Below are positions 56,431-64,000 of a stretch of 64,000 nt of DNA, piece by piece (within the stretch, counting starts at the first letter, position 1; every line of letters begins with the position of its first letter). The DNA is from Gammaproteobacteria bacterium (GTDB lineage: Bacteria > Pseudomonadota > Gammaproteobacteria > Steroidobacterales > Steroidobacteraceae). Made by a program: the position numbers and the translations under genes. A model generated the notes under the pieces. It had not been told where the DNA came from. It made no database searches and saw nothing but the letters and a program-made list of their open reading frames with translations. Where the stretch lies: the NCBI GenBank assembly GCA_013289615.1, contig JABCZO010000011.1, forward strand, positions 1-64,000. Reading direction: 5' to 3'.

Positions 56431-56781
56431 GCTGCCCGAGGGGGGCGGCAGCAGCGCTGAAAGGGGCGCTGCTGCCGCCGGTGGTGCCCAGCCGCAGCAT
56501 GAAGGCCGCGATGTCCTGCACCACCGGGGCGCGCGCGCGGGCGGGCAGGGACGGCGCCGCCAGCAGGTCCACATGTCCACGGCCCTCATAGATCCTGGTC
56601 TCGACGTGTACGCCTTGCGCACGTAGCGCCGCGGCGAGGGCTGGTGTTACCGACCGCGACCAGCCGGTCGGCGCGGCCATGCAGCAATAGTGCGGGCGGA
56701 GGGGCCGGCCGACAGCGCGCAGGTCACCGCGGGAGCGAGTGCGAGCGTGAGTGCGGCGAGGAGTCGCCGCCGGAAGCGCAT
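56411..56781 (-). pseudogene. Broken alpha/beta hydrolase (signal peptide plus C-terminal end)
   Basis: Three pieces of one gene are visible in three frames. A signal peptide starts at 56781 (MRFRRRLLAALTLALAPAVT). The segment PPPALLLHGRADRLVAVGNT is in a second frame. The C-terminal end is in a third (PALAAALRAQGVHVETRIYE, then GRGHVDLLAA with the catalytic His, down to 56411). The central catalytic core with the Ser elbow is missing. This indicates an internal deletion plus frameshifts, so no active enzyme can be made. Its 3' end overlaps the end of the BON gene. Confidence 0.65.
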
Positions 56782-56799
56782 CGTGACAGCGGCCTTCGG

Positions 56800-58251
56800 C
56801 TACGGTGCCGCAACGCGTGCCAGCGGCTCGGGTAACTGCGCGAGGTAATAGGCCAGCACCGCCATCGTGGCGACCTGGGACTTGAGGTTTTGCGGATCGA
56901 CCTTGTCGAGCGTGTCGGCGGCGGTGTGGTGATAGTCAAAATAGTGCCGCGTGTCGAGCAGCGGCGAGAATCCCGGCACGCCGGCGCCCTGCAGCGGCTC
57001 GATGTCGGCGCCGAGCGCGCCGTCGCGGCGCTCGAGCGCGCTGGCGCCGATCGGCCCTAGGGCGGCCAGCACCGGCTGCAGCGTCGCCAGCGATCCGGGT
57101 GTGACGCTGGCGGCGACCCCGAGCGAACGTCCCGCGCCCTCATCGCTTTCGATAGCGGCGATCTGCGTACCGATGTGCTGCTTGACCGAATCGAAATACG
57201 CCTTGTGGCCGCCGCCACCATTCTCTTCGTTGGTCCAGCCGATGAAGCGGATGGTGCGACGGGCGTGCACGTTGAGCTGCTGCAACACCTGGATCACGCC
57301 GGCCGCGGCCATGACGCCGACGCCGTCATCGGTAGCCCCGGTGGCCAGGTCCCAGGAGTCGAGATGACCGGAGATCACCACGTACTCGTCGGGGCGCTCG
57401 CTGCCGGGCCAGTCGGCGATCACGTTGGCGCTGTCGACGTCCGGCAATGTCCTGGCGCTCAGCAGCAGCTTCATCGACACCGGACCCTGGGCGGCGAGGC
57501 GGGTAATCAGGTCGGCGTCTTCGGCGGCCAGCGCGGCGGCCGGGATCGGCGCCTGCTTATCCTTCCAGACCGTCGCGCCGGTGTGCGGCAACCGATAGTC
57601 GGCGCCGCCGACCGAGCGCACCAGCGCGGCGGCGGCACCGAGCGCGGCCGCGGTGGATGGGCCGATGAAGCGGTATTGGCCGGCCTGTAGATAAGCCGTG
57701 CTTGCCTCGCCGTTGTCGGCCAGCCGCTGCTCGAAGCGCGCCTCGAACAACACAATGTTGCCGCGCACCTCGGACGATCGCGCCTGCAGTTCGTCGAAAT
57801 CGTGCACCACGATCACGCGCGCATTTAGCCCGCCAGTGGCAGTGGCCGAGGAGCCGCCGAGCGCCGTCAGGTGCAGGGCCTGCGTCACACCCTGCGGCCG
57901 GCCCGGATAATCGGTCAGCTCGGCGTGCTCATCCCCGCGTACCCAGTGCGTTACCCTGGCGGGCTGCAGCTGCACCTCGGCGCCGAGCGCGCGCATCGCG
58001 GCTGCGACCTGGGCAATCGCGGCGGCCTGCTGCGGCGATCCCGACAGGCGCGGGCCGATGCGGTCGGTCAGCTCCTCGAGCCGCTGCCAGCTCCAATCGC
58101 TGCCCATCGCGGCGTCGCGGATGCGCGCCATCGTCGCCGCGACGGCCGGATCAGGCGCGACCGGGGCTTCGGCAGCCGCGCTGCCGAGTGTGGGCAACAT
58201 TGTGGCGCTGGCGGCTGCGAGAGCGGCGAGCGCGGCATGGCGGGGATTCAT
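56800..58251 (-). CDS. Exported M28 metallopeptidase (carboxypeptidase Q-like, with PA insert)
   Basis: A 483-residue protein with a signal peptide (HAALAALAAASATMLPTLGSA). The M28 catalytic parts are split by a PA-domain insert (about 120-250). Zinc motifs are VVISGHLDSWDLATGATDDG (His, Asp), GWTNEENGGGG (Glu), IESDEGAG (Asp) and RHYFDYHHTAADTLD (His). It is an aminopeptidase or dipeptidase of the periplasm. The ATG at 58251 gives the signal peptide; the frame is open upstream but overlaps the SDR gene. It lacks the membrane tail of the other M28 gene. Confidence 0.92.
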   Translation of the reverse strand: MNPRHAALAALAAASATMLPTLGSAAAEAPVAPDPAVAATMARIRDAAMGSDWSWQRLEELTDRIGPRLSGSPQQAAAIAQVAAAMRALGAEVQLQPARVTHWVRGDEHAELTDYPGRPQGVTQALHLTALGGSSATATGGLNARVIVVHDFDELQARSSEVRGNIVLFEARFEQRLADNGEASTAYLQAGQYRFIGPSTAAALGAAAALVRSVGGADYRLPHTGATVWKDKQAPIPAAALAAEDADLITRLAAQGPVSMKLLLSARTLPDVDSANVIADWPGSERPDEYVVISGHLDSWDLATGATDDGVGVMAAAGVIQVLQQLNVHARRTIRFIGWTNEENGGGGHKAYFDSVKQHIGTQIAAIESDEGAGRSLGVAASVTPGSLATLQPVLAALGPIGASALERRDGALGADIEPLQGAGVPGFSPLLDTRHYFDYHHTAADTLDKVDPQNLKSQVATMAVLAYYLAQLPEPLARVAAP

Positions 58252-58303
58252 GGCATTCCATCGTAGCCGAACTGGAATGCCGGCATTGTAGAAAATCAGC
58301 GTG

Positions 58304-59071
58304 CTAGCGCGGCTGCATACGTATCGCGCCGTCCAGGCGAATGGTCTCGCCATTGAGCATCGGATTCTCGACGATCTGCGCAACCAGCGACGCGTATTCT
58401 TCCGGCCGGCCGAGGCGCGGCGGAAACGGTACCTGGCTGCCGAGCGACTGCTGCATCTCGGGCGACATCGACGCCACCATTGGAGTCAGGAACACGCCGG
58501 GTGCGATCGTGACGACGCGGATGCCGGACGAGGCCAGCTCGCGCGCCATCGGCAAGGTCATCGCGACGATTGCGCCCTTCGAGGCCGCGTAGGCTACCTG
58601 GCCGATCTGACCGTCGAAGGCGGCGACCGAGGCGGTCATGACGATGACGCCGCGCTCGCCATCGGTGCCCGGTGCGTTGTGCTGCATGGCAACCGCGGCG
58701 CTCTTGCACACCAGCGCGGTGCCGACCAGGTTAACTTCGATCAATTTGCGGAACAATTCCGCCGGCATGGCGCCCTGCCTGCCGACAAAGCGGGCCGCGG
58801 TACCGATGCCGGCACAATTGATGGCAGCGCTGATGCCTCCCATCCTGGCGCGGGCCTGCTCGACAGCCGCGTCGACGTCAGTCTCGCGTGTGACATCGGT
58901 GGCGACAAACGCAGCCCGCGCACCCAGCATGCTCACCGCGGCTGCCCCCTGCGCCAGGTTGATGTCCAGCAGGACCACCTGGCCGCCGCCCGCCACGATG
59001 CGCGCCGCCGCCGCCAGGCCAAGGCCGGAGGCCCCGCCACTGACGATCGCACGAGTTTCAGCAAGTTTCAT
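58304..59071 (-). CDS. SDR oxidoreductase, 3-hydroxyacyl-CoA dehydrogenase type 2-like
   Basis: A 255-residue SDR: VSGGASGLGLAAAARI (NAD site), LLDIN with Asp favouring NAD, NCAGIG, the catalytic Ser in MTASVAAF, and YAASKGA (Tyr, Lys). The C-terminal MLNGETIRLDGAIRMQPR matches 17-beta-HSD10-type enzymes, which oxidise 3-hydroxyacyl-CoA or hydroxysteroids. It lies 52 bases upstream of the M28 gene on the same strand. A role in fatty-acid or steroid oxidation is inference. Confidence 0.87.
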   Translation of the reverse strand: MKLAETRAIVSGGASGLGLAAAARIVAGGGQVVLLDINLAQGAAAVSMLGARAAFVATDVTRETDVDAAVEQARARMGGISAAINCAGIGTAARFVGRQGAMPAELFRKLIEVNLVGTALVCKSAAVAMQHNAPGTDGERGVIVMTASVAAFDGQIGQVAYAASKGAIVAMTLPMARELASSGIRVVTIAPGVFLTPMVASMSPEMQQSLGSQVPFPPRLGRPEEYASLVAQIVENPMLNGETIRLDGAIRMQPR

Positions 59072-59237
59072 GGTGCGGCTGTGCCGCCGCTGTCAGCATT
59101 CATGGCGGGCAAATTGAGACCTGGCGGCTATTGCGGGAAGTGTGCATGGCGAGCGAGTATATTCAAGCACCGCACCATCGCCCAGTTTGAACATTTTGCG
59201 AACCGCTCGCGGCGCGTTAACCAAAGGGGAAATCGGA

Positions 59238-59393
59238 ATGAACATCAATCTGAGCATAGGTCCGGTGATATCGCTGATCGCCGGTATACTGATCCTGGTC
59301 GTGCCACGGCTGCTGAACTATATCGTCGCGGTCTATCTGATCCTGATCGGACTGGTGGGACTGATGGGCAGCGGATCCTTTCACGTACGTTGA
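59238..59393 (+). CDS. DUF3096 small membrane protein
   Basis: A 51-residue protein with two hydrophobic segments: MNINLSIGPVISLIAGILIL, then VPRLLNYIVAVYLILIGLVG. The pattern with a Pro-Arg turn is that of DUF3096 proteins. Function unknown. The true start is the ATG at 59238; the frame is open upstream. It precedes the transaldolase gene by 26 bases and may share its transcript. Confidence 0.85.
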   Translation: MNINLSIGPVISLIAGILILVVPRLLNYIVAVYLILIGLVGLMGSGSFHVR

Positions 59394-59419
59394 CCCGATG
59401 GTGTCTCAAGGAGTCGAGT

Positions 59420-60526
59420 ATGAAGGCCACACAGCAGCTGCATGATCTGGGTCAGAGCCTGTGGCTCGATAACATCACGCGCGGACTGCTGACCGGCGGC
59501 ACGCTGGCGCGCTACATCGGCGAGTATTCGGTGACCGGCCTGACCTCCAACCCCACCATTTTCGACAAGGCCATCAGGGAATCGAGTTTCTATGACGATG
59601 CCATCCAGCAGAAGGCCGCCGCGGGCAAGAGCGGCGAGGCCCTGTTCTTCGAGCTGGCGCTGGAGGACCTGACGCAGGCGGCGGATCTGTTTCGACCGGT
59701 GCACGATGCCACGGCGGGTATCGACGGCTGGGTATCGCTGGAGGTGTCGCCGCTGCTGGCGGACGATGCGGCCGGGACCATCAGGGCCGCGGCCGAACTG
59801 CATCGGCGCGCGCAGCGGCCCAATCTGTTCATCAAGATTCCGGGCACCGCGGCCGGCGTGCGCGCCATCGAGGAGACGATCTTCGCCGGCGTGCCGGTCA
59901 ACGTCACGCTGCTGTTCTCGTGTGAACAATATCTGGCGGCTGCCGAAGCTTATATGCGCGGCATCGAGCGGCGCATCGCGGCCGGGCTCGGCCCGAAAGT
60001 GCAGTCGGTGGCATCGATATTTGTCAGCCGCTGGGATGCGGCGGTGCAGGCCATGGTCGGCGCGCCACTGCGCAATCGACTCGGCATCGCGGTCGCCCGG
60101 CGCACCTACCGCGCCTACCGTGCGCTGCTCGATACGGCCCGCTGGCGCAAGCTTGCCGCGGCCGGAGCCGATCCGCAGCGGGTGCTGTGGGCCAGTACCG
60201 GCACCAAGGACCCGAAGGCGCCCGACACGCTCTACATCGAAGCCCTTGCAGCCCCGGGCACGGTCAACACGATGCCCGAGGCGACACTGCTCGCCTTTGC
60301 CGATCATGGAAAGTTAAGCGGCCAGATGCCGCCCGACGGCGGCGATGCGGATGCGCTGCTGGCCGAGTTTGAGCGCTCGCAGGTGCAGCAGGGGCCGATC
60401 GCCGCCCAGCTGCAGCGCGAGGGAGCCCAATCGTTCACCAAGTCATGGAACGACCTGCTCGAATGCATCAATTCGAAGAGCGCGCAGCTTGCACGCCGTG
60501 ATCCGGCCGCAGCTGCACGACGATGA
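59420..60526 (+). CDS. tal: Transaldolase
   Basis: A 368-residue transaldolase of the longer TalC/actinobacterial type. Motifs are YSVTGLTSNPTIFDKAIRES, FIKIPGTAAGVRAIE (Schiff-base Lys), VNVTLLFSCEQYLAAAEAYM, SVASIFVSRWD and WASTGTKDPKAPDTLY. It moves a dihydroxyacetone unit between sugar phosphates, linking glycolysis and the pentose phosphate pathway. The ATG at 59420 follows CAAGGAGT. The stop overlaps the glucokinase start (ATGA), so the two are coupled. Confidence 0.94.
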   Translation: MKATQQLHDLGQSLWLDNITRGLLTGGTLARYIGEYSVTGLTSNPTIFDKAIRESSFYDDAIQQKAAAGKSGEALFFELALEDLTQAADLFRPVHDATAGIDGWVSLEVSPLLADDAAGTIRAAAELHRRAQRPNLFIKIPGTAAGVRAIEETIFAGVPVNVTLLFSCEQYLAAAEAYMRGIERRIAAGLGPKVQSVASIFVSRWDAAVQAMVGAPLRNRLGIAVARRTYRAYRALLDTARWRKLAAAGADPQRVLWASTGTKDPKAPDTLYIEALAAPGTVNTMPEATLLAFADHGKLSGQMPPDGGDADALLAEFERSQVQQGPIAAQLQREGAQSFTKSWNDLLECINSKSAQLARRDPAAAARR

Positions 60527-61281
60527 GGGTTAAATCGACCGCGCGCGCCCGGCGCCGGTCCGCGAGTGCACTGCGCGTGCTCGGTATCGATATCGGTGGC
60601 TCGTTCCTGAAGGCGGCCGTGCTCGACGCGCATGGGCGCATGCTGACCGACAAACTGAAGCTCAAGACTCCGGAACCGTGTCCGCCGAAGGCCATGGTGC
60701 GTGCGCTGCTGAAGCTGGTCAAGCCGCTGCCTTCCTACAACCACATCGCGATCGGTTTTCCGGGTGTGGTGCGCGACGGCCGGGTGATCACCGCGCCGCA
60801 CTGGGGCACGAAGCCATGGGCCAACTTCGAGCTGGCGAACACGCTGGCGCGCAGACTGGGCGGCGTGCCGACGCGGCTCATCAACGATGCGGAGATGCAG
60901 GGACTGGCGGTGATCCGCGGCAAGGGGCTCGAGCTGGTACTGACGCTCGGCACCGGCGCGGGCACGGGGCTGTTCCGCGACGGCGAAATCATGCCGCACC
61001 TGGAGCTGGCGCAACATCCGATCCACAAGAGCGACAGCTACAACGATTACGTCGGCGAGGCGGCGCTGAAGAGGATCGGCAGGAGGCGCTGGAACAGGCG
61101 TGTCGAGCGTACCATCGGCATTCTGCAGTCGCTGCTGAACTACGATCACCTGTTCATCGGTGGCGGCAATGCCGCGAGAATCACCAGCCGGCTGCCTGAC
61201 AATGTGAGCGTGGTCTCCAACGACGCCGGCATCGAAGGCGGCGCCGCGCTCTGGCAGCGTGGGTTTGCGCCACCGCAGTAA
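60523..61281 (+). CDS. ppgK: ROK-family kinase, polyphosphate glucokinase-like
   Basis: A 252-residue sugar kinase with the phosphate-1 motif GIDIGGSFLKAAVLD, GFPGVVRDGRVITAPHWG as in polyphosphate glucokinases, the catalytic Asp in LINDAEMQG, and LTLGTGAGTGLF. It lacks the ROK Cys cluster, as do polyphosphate-type enzymes. It should phosphorylate glucose from polyphosphate and/or ATP. The stop-start overlap with transaldolase ties it to pentose phosphate use; the glucoamylase 9 kb upstream could supply glucose. Phosphate donor is inferred from similarity only. Confidence 0.87.
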   Translation: MRVKSTARARRRSASALRVLGIDIGGSFLKAAVLDAHGRMLTDKLKLKTPEPCPPKAMVRALLKLVKPLPSYNHIAIGFPGVVRDGRVITAPHWGTKPWANFELANTLARRLGGVPTRLINDAEMQGLAVIRGKGLELVLTLGTGAGTGLFRDGEIMPHLELAQHPIHKSDSYNDYVGEAALKRIGRRRWNRRVERTIGILQSLLNYDHLFIGGGNAARITSRLPDNVSVVSNDAGIEGGAALWQRGFAPPQ

Positions 61282-61434
61282 CGGGCCGGCATCGAAACGA
61301 TATCGCCACTTGCGGTGCCTGAGAGGGCTCGGCCGTGTTCGGCAGCGCACCGACGCAGCACTGAGATCGGCGCCACACTGACCGGCTTTCAACAAATTCC
61401 GGAGTCGGTTGCAGACTCCGAAGGCGTGGGCGCG

Positions 61435-61917
61435 ATGAAGCATTTGACCGGTCCGGCGGCGGCATTGTCGCTGCTGCTAGCAGCGGCTGGCTCACCCGCC
61501 GACGAGGGCGCGTGGACGCCCTGGATGGTCGAGCATGCCGGGCGCGAGTCGAGCCGGGAACCAGCCTATGCCGACTTCGGCCGGCCCGCCGATACCGTGC
61601 GAGTGTCCGGTTCCAACGATATCTATCGCGCGAAGATTGGCGCTATGGCCGATGTCGCCAGCGGCGCGAGCGCTCGCGATCCGAGCCGTGTGTTCGGTCC
61701 GGCGGGCTATTATCTGTACGATCTTGATGCCTGGGCGATGGTGTCGTCCAGTCCGAGCATCGGGCCGTATCGCGGACGACCGTATTCGCTGTTTGGCCCC
61801 GGCTTCGACGCTGGCGCGTTGAACCGATGGACGATGCGCTCGGAGTCGCTGCGCGCCGACGCGAGCAGCGATTCCGGTTCGCTCGCCTCCTGGTTGCATC
61901 CGGCGTGGCGCTTCTAG
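61435..61917 (+). CDS. Exported protein of unknown function
   Basis: A 160-residue protein with a signal peptide (HLTGPAAALSLLLAAAGSPA, cleavage near ADEGA). The mature part is polar, with aromatic patches (WTPWMVEHAGRES; AGYYLYDLDAWAMV; YRGRPYSLFGPGF) and no Cys. I do not recognise a family. The start at 61435 is chosen to give the signal peptide; no strong ribosome site is visible. Confidence 0.65.
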   Translation: MKHLTGPAAALSLLLAAAGSPADEGAWTPWMVEHAGRESSREPAYADFGRPADTVRVSGSNDIYRAKIGAMADVASGASARDPSRVFGPAGYYLYDLDAWAMVSSSPSIGPYRGRPYSLFGPGFDAGALNRWTMRSESLRADASSDSGSLASWLHPAWRF

Positions 61918-62187
61918 ATTACGCGGTGGGTTTTCCTAACATTTCTCAGCGAGTTAAACCTAGCCCCGCTAGCCCCGTATATACAGTCCTTGCCGACGAT
62001 GGACAGGGCGGCGCAACGGCTCGTGACTGCCGGCCGAACGCCTGCCGCCTACGGTGGCGCTGTCGAGGGGTGGATTGACTATCTGCTGGGCTGCAGGACT
62101 GGGTTCGCCAGAGTCGCTCGCAGGCCTACAGACAATAGATCCTTATCGCACTTGCCGTTGCGGCAGTTTCGCCTCAACGTAGTGGAC

Positions 62188-63780
62188 ATGCGCACCATGC
62201 TAAAGCTGATCGTCGTGCTTACCGCCTCGCTGCTGGCCAGCTGCGGCGGCAATAACGACAGCAGCGGCAACAACAGTGGTAGTGGTAGCAGTTCCGGTGG
62301 CACCGCGATTCCAGCGCGCGGCACGCTGTTGCAGAACCCGCCGACGCTACTGTCCACGATTTCCGCCGCGGATCTGCTGGTGCAGGTCACCAGCGGTGTC
62401 AGTTCTCAGACCTATGGGACCCAGGCGCTAGCCCAGGTGCTGGCGCTCAGCGGTGTCCCCACCTGCGAGGTCCACGTCTTCCACATCGAGTACCACACCG
62501 TGGGCGGTGCCAACGAAAGCACGACCGCGTCCGGCGCCCTGATGGTGCCGAGCGGCGCGGCTGCGTCATGCCAGGGCGCACGCCCCATGCTGCTGTACGC
62601 GCATGGAACCAGCACCGAGCACAATTTCAATATCGCAGACCTGACCAATCAGCAGAACGCCGAAGGAATACTTCTGGCAGCGTTCTTCGCCGCGCGCGGT
62701 TACATTGTGGTCGCGCCCAACTATGCAGGGTATGACACCTCGACGCTGACATACCATCCATTTCTGGTTGCCGATCAGCAGTCGAAGGACCTGATCGATG
62801 CATTGACGGCGGCTCGCTCTGCGCTGCCGACCAGCTCGCAGGTTAGCGACAACGGCCAGCTGTTTATCACCGGATACTCGCAGGGCGGCTACGTCGCAAT
62901 GGCGACGCATCGGGCGATGCAGGCCGCCGGTATGACGGTCACGGCTTCGGCGCCGATGTCCGGTCCGTATGCACTCGCGGCCTTTGTCGATGCAGTATTT
63001 GAAGGCGAAGTCAGCGGTGGTGCCCCGGTGGTGGCCACCTTTCTGCTCACCGCATACCAGAATTCATACGGCGACATCTATGCCAATGCGGCCGATGTCT
63101 TTGCTCCCCAGTACGCCCCTGGCATAGCGATGCTACTGCCCAGCAGCATGTCGAGAAGCCAGATCTACGCAGCCGGCTTACTGCCTCAAACGGCCCTGTT
63201 CGACTCGACCCCGCCCACACCGGCGTACGCTGCTCTTACACCGGCGACCGTCCCGACCGTTTTGGCACCGGTCTTTGCCCAGGGATTTGGCGCCGATGGT
63301 CTGATCACCAATGACTACCGCCTGAGCTATCTGCAGGATGCGCAGGCCAATCCGGACGGCGGCTTTCCGACTCTGAGCAACGACCTACCGGCAGCGGCTC
63401 CCGGTTTGCCCTGGCGTCGGGCGCTCAAGCAGAACGACCTGCGAAGCTGGATTCCTGTCGCGCCGATCATGCTATGCGGCGGCGATCAGGATCCGGAAGT
63501 GTACTACCAGAACACGCAGCTGATGCAGGCCTACTGGGTGGCGTACGCGCCGGCAGCGACTCCTGTCAGCGTACTGGACCTTGATTCGAGCAGCCCAAGT
63601 GCCGGCGTCGACGGCACCTTGCAATCTGGTTTCCATCTGGCGAAGCAAGCGATAGCCGCGGCAGCCGTGCTACAGGGTGCGACCGATGGCGGGACGACTG
63701 CCGTATTCGAAGCCTACCACGCGACTTTGGTTGCCCCGTTCTGTCTGGCAGCCGTCGTAAATTTCTTCAACCAACACTAG
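62188..63780 (+). CDS. Lipoprotein alpha/beta hydrolase (secretory lipase-like)
   Basis: A 530-residue lipoprotein with a lipobox in VLTASLLASCGG and a Ser/Gly/Asn-rich linker (about 20-45). The hydrolase core has MLLYAHGTSTEH (oxyanion region), YIVVAPNYAGYD, the nucleophile elbow ITGYSQGGYVA (Ser), APIMLCGGDQDPEVY (Asp) and a late His in FEAYHATLVAP. It resembles secretory lipases and esterases tethered to the outer membrane. The frame upstream of 62188 is not conserved-looking. Confidence 0.85.
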   Translation: MRTMLKLIVVLTASLLASCGGNNDSSGNNSGSGSSSGGTAIPARGTLLQNPPTLLSTISAADLLVQVTSGVSSQTYGTQALAQVLALSGVPTCEVHVFHIEYHTVGGANESTTASGALMVPSGAAASCQGARPMLLYAHGTSTEHNFNIADLTNQQNAEGILLAAFFAARGYIVVAPNYAGYDTSTLTYHPFLVADQQSKDLIDALTAARSALPTSSQVSDNGQLFITGYSQGGYVAMATHRAMQAAGMTVTASAPMSGPYALAAFVDAVFEGEVSGGAPVVATFLLTAYQNSYGDIYANAADVFAPQYAPGIAMLLPSSMSRSQIYAAGLLPQTALFDSTPPTPAYAALTPATVPTVLAPVFAQGFGADGLITNDYRLSYLQDAQANPDGGFPTLSNDLPAAAPGLPWRRALKQNDLRSWIPVAPIMLCGGDQDPEVYYQNTQLMQAYWVAYAPAATPVSVLDLDSSSPSAGVDGTLQSGFHLAKQAIAAAAVLQGATDGGTTAVFEAYHATLVAPFCLAAVVNFFNQH

Positions 63781-63901
63781 CGCGGGCAGATACAACGCCG
63801 ACCGGCTGCGCCTCCTGCGGGGTTGGCGTACTCTATCGCATTCAAGTTCCTGGCAGCGACGTCGGGGCGCATCCCACCGGGCCGCGTCAAGTCCCGCGAA
63901 A

Positions 63902-64000
63902 TTATTCGGCAAAATCGGCGGCGGCGATGCGCTCCTCGACTGAGTCTGCCTCTACAGCGGGCACGTGCTTGCGGCACAGCCCTTCGAGCCAGCTGCCGCG
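63902..64000 (-). CDS. 3' end of a gene running out of the window
   Basis: On the minus strand a frame is open from the window edge to a TAA at 63902-63904. It encodes 32 residues that read like a normal C-terminus (RGSWLEGLCRKHVPAVEADS). There is too little to name a family. The next 120 bases on its 3' side are non-coding. Confidence 0.4.
   Translation of the reverse strand, partial: RGSWLEGLCRKHVPAVEADSVEERIAAADFAE

Noticed and set aside
60304-61443. 379-residue antisense frame over the glucokinase gene
   Set aside because: Shadow of the ROK gene.
63777-63977. 66-residue minus-strand frame at the window end
   Set aside because: Arg-rich, no ribosome site, and overlaps the more protein-like frame ending at 63902.

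Overview
The window is 64 kb of high-GC bacterial chromosome. It opens in the conserved block infC-rpmI-rplT-pheS-pheT-ihfA-merR followed by a tRNA-Pro, an order usual in Gamma- and Betaproteobacteria. IHF, MipA/OmpV, MlaA, a FecI/FecR/TonB-receptor set, MarC and two M28 peptidases also point to a Gram-negative proteobacterium. A Xanthomonadales/Nevskiales (Steroidobacteraceae-like) gammaproteobacterium is my best guess, but no marker in the window settles it. No phage, transposase, integrase or CRISPR array was seen.

Layout. 0-5.4 kb: translation and IHF block, ending in tRNA-Pro(GGG). 5.4-14.3 kb: lactate region with a truncated glcD remnant, the operon lutA-lutB-lutC-lctP, and on the other strand a large FAD/Fe-S D-lactate-dehydrogenase-type protein. 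14.3-17.6 kb: gene-poor stretch with small unknown genes, a DUF427 gene and a Crp/Fnr-type regulator with a readable promoter and two tandem palindromes. 18-25.3 kb: MipA/OmpV porin-like protein, a phosphodiesterase/nucleotide pyrophosphatase, an orphan NarL-type response regulator, a divergent MerR/exported-methyltransferase pair, a divergent MarR/DUF899 pair, a GFA-type zinc protein and a small exported protein. 25.4-30.1 kb: TonB-dependent receptor with a signalling (STN) domain, divergent from an ECF sigma factor and FecR-like anti-sigma pair. 30.3-39.2 kb: PAS-PAS-GAF-GGDEF-EAL protein, FMN-type L-lactate dehydrogenase, formyltransferase-fold enzyme, and an envelope set (DUF4105, MlaA, alpha/beta hydrolase). 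39.5-48.6 kb: hybrid histidine kinase, OFA-type transporter, PEP carboxylase, MarC, pirin and a membrane protein. 48.7-55.1 kb: tightly packed SDR - GH15 glucoamylase - aquaporin - M28 peptidase operon. 55.1-64 kb: small stress and envelope proteins (CsbD, DUF1328, BON, DUF3096), a broken hydrolase, a second M28 peptidase, an SDR, transaldolase plus polyphosphate-glucokinase-like ROK kinase, and two exported proteins.

How it fits together. Two metabolic themes recur. The first is lactate/2-hydroxyacid oxidation: three unrelated enzyme systems plus a permease. The second is sugar handling: glucoamylase releases glucose, a ROK/polyphosphate glucokinase phosphorylates it, transaldolase feeds the pentose phosphate pathway, and PEP carboxylase refills the TCA cycle. 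The strongest regulatory signals are non-coding: tandem TGTTC-N6-GAACA sites upstream of the Crp/Fnr gene, a textbook 19-bp-spacer MerR promoter in front of the exported methyltransferase, and a 12-bp palindrome in the MarR/DUF899 gap. I did not find one clearly new multi-gene system. These regulatory sites and a few odd genes are the best leads.
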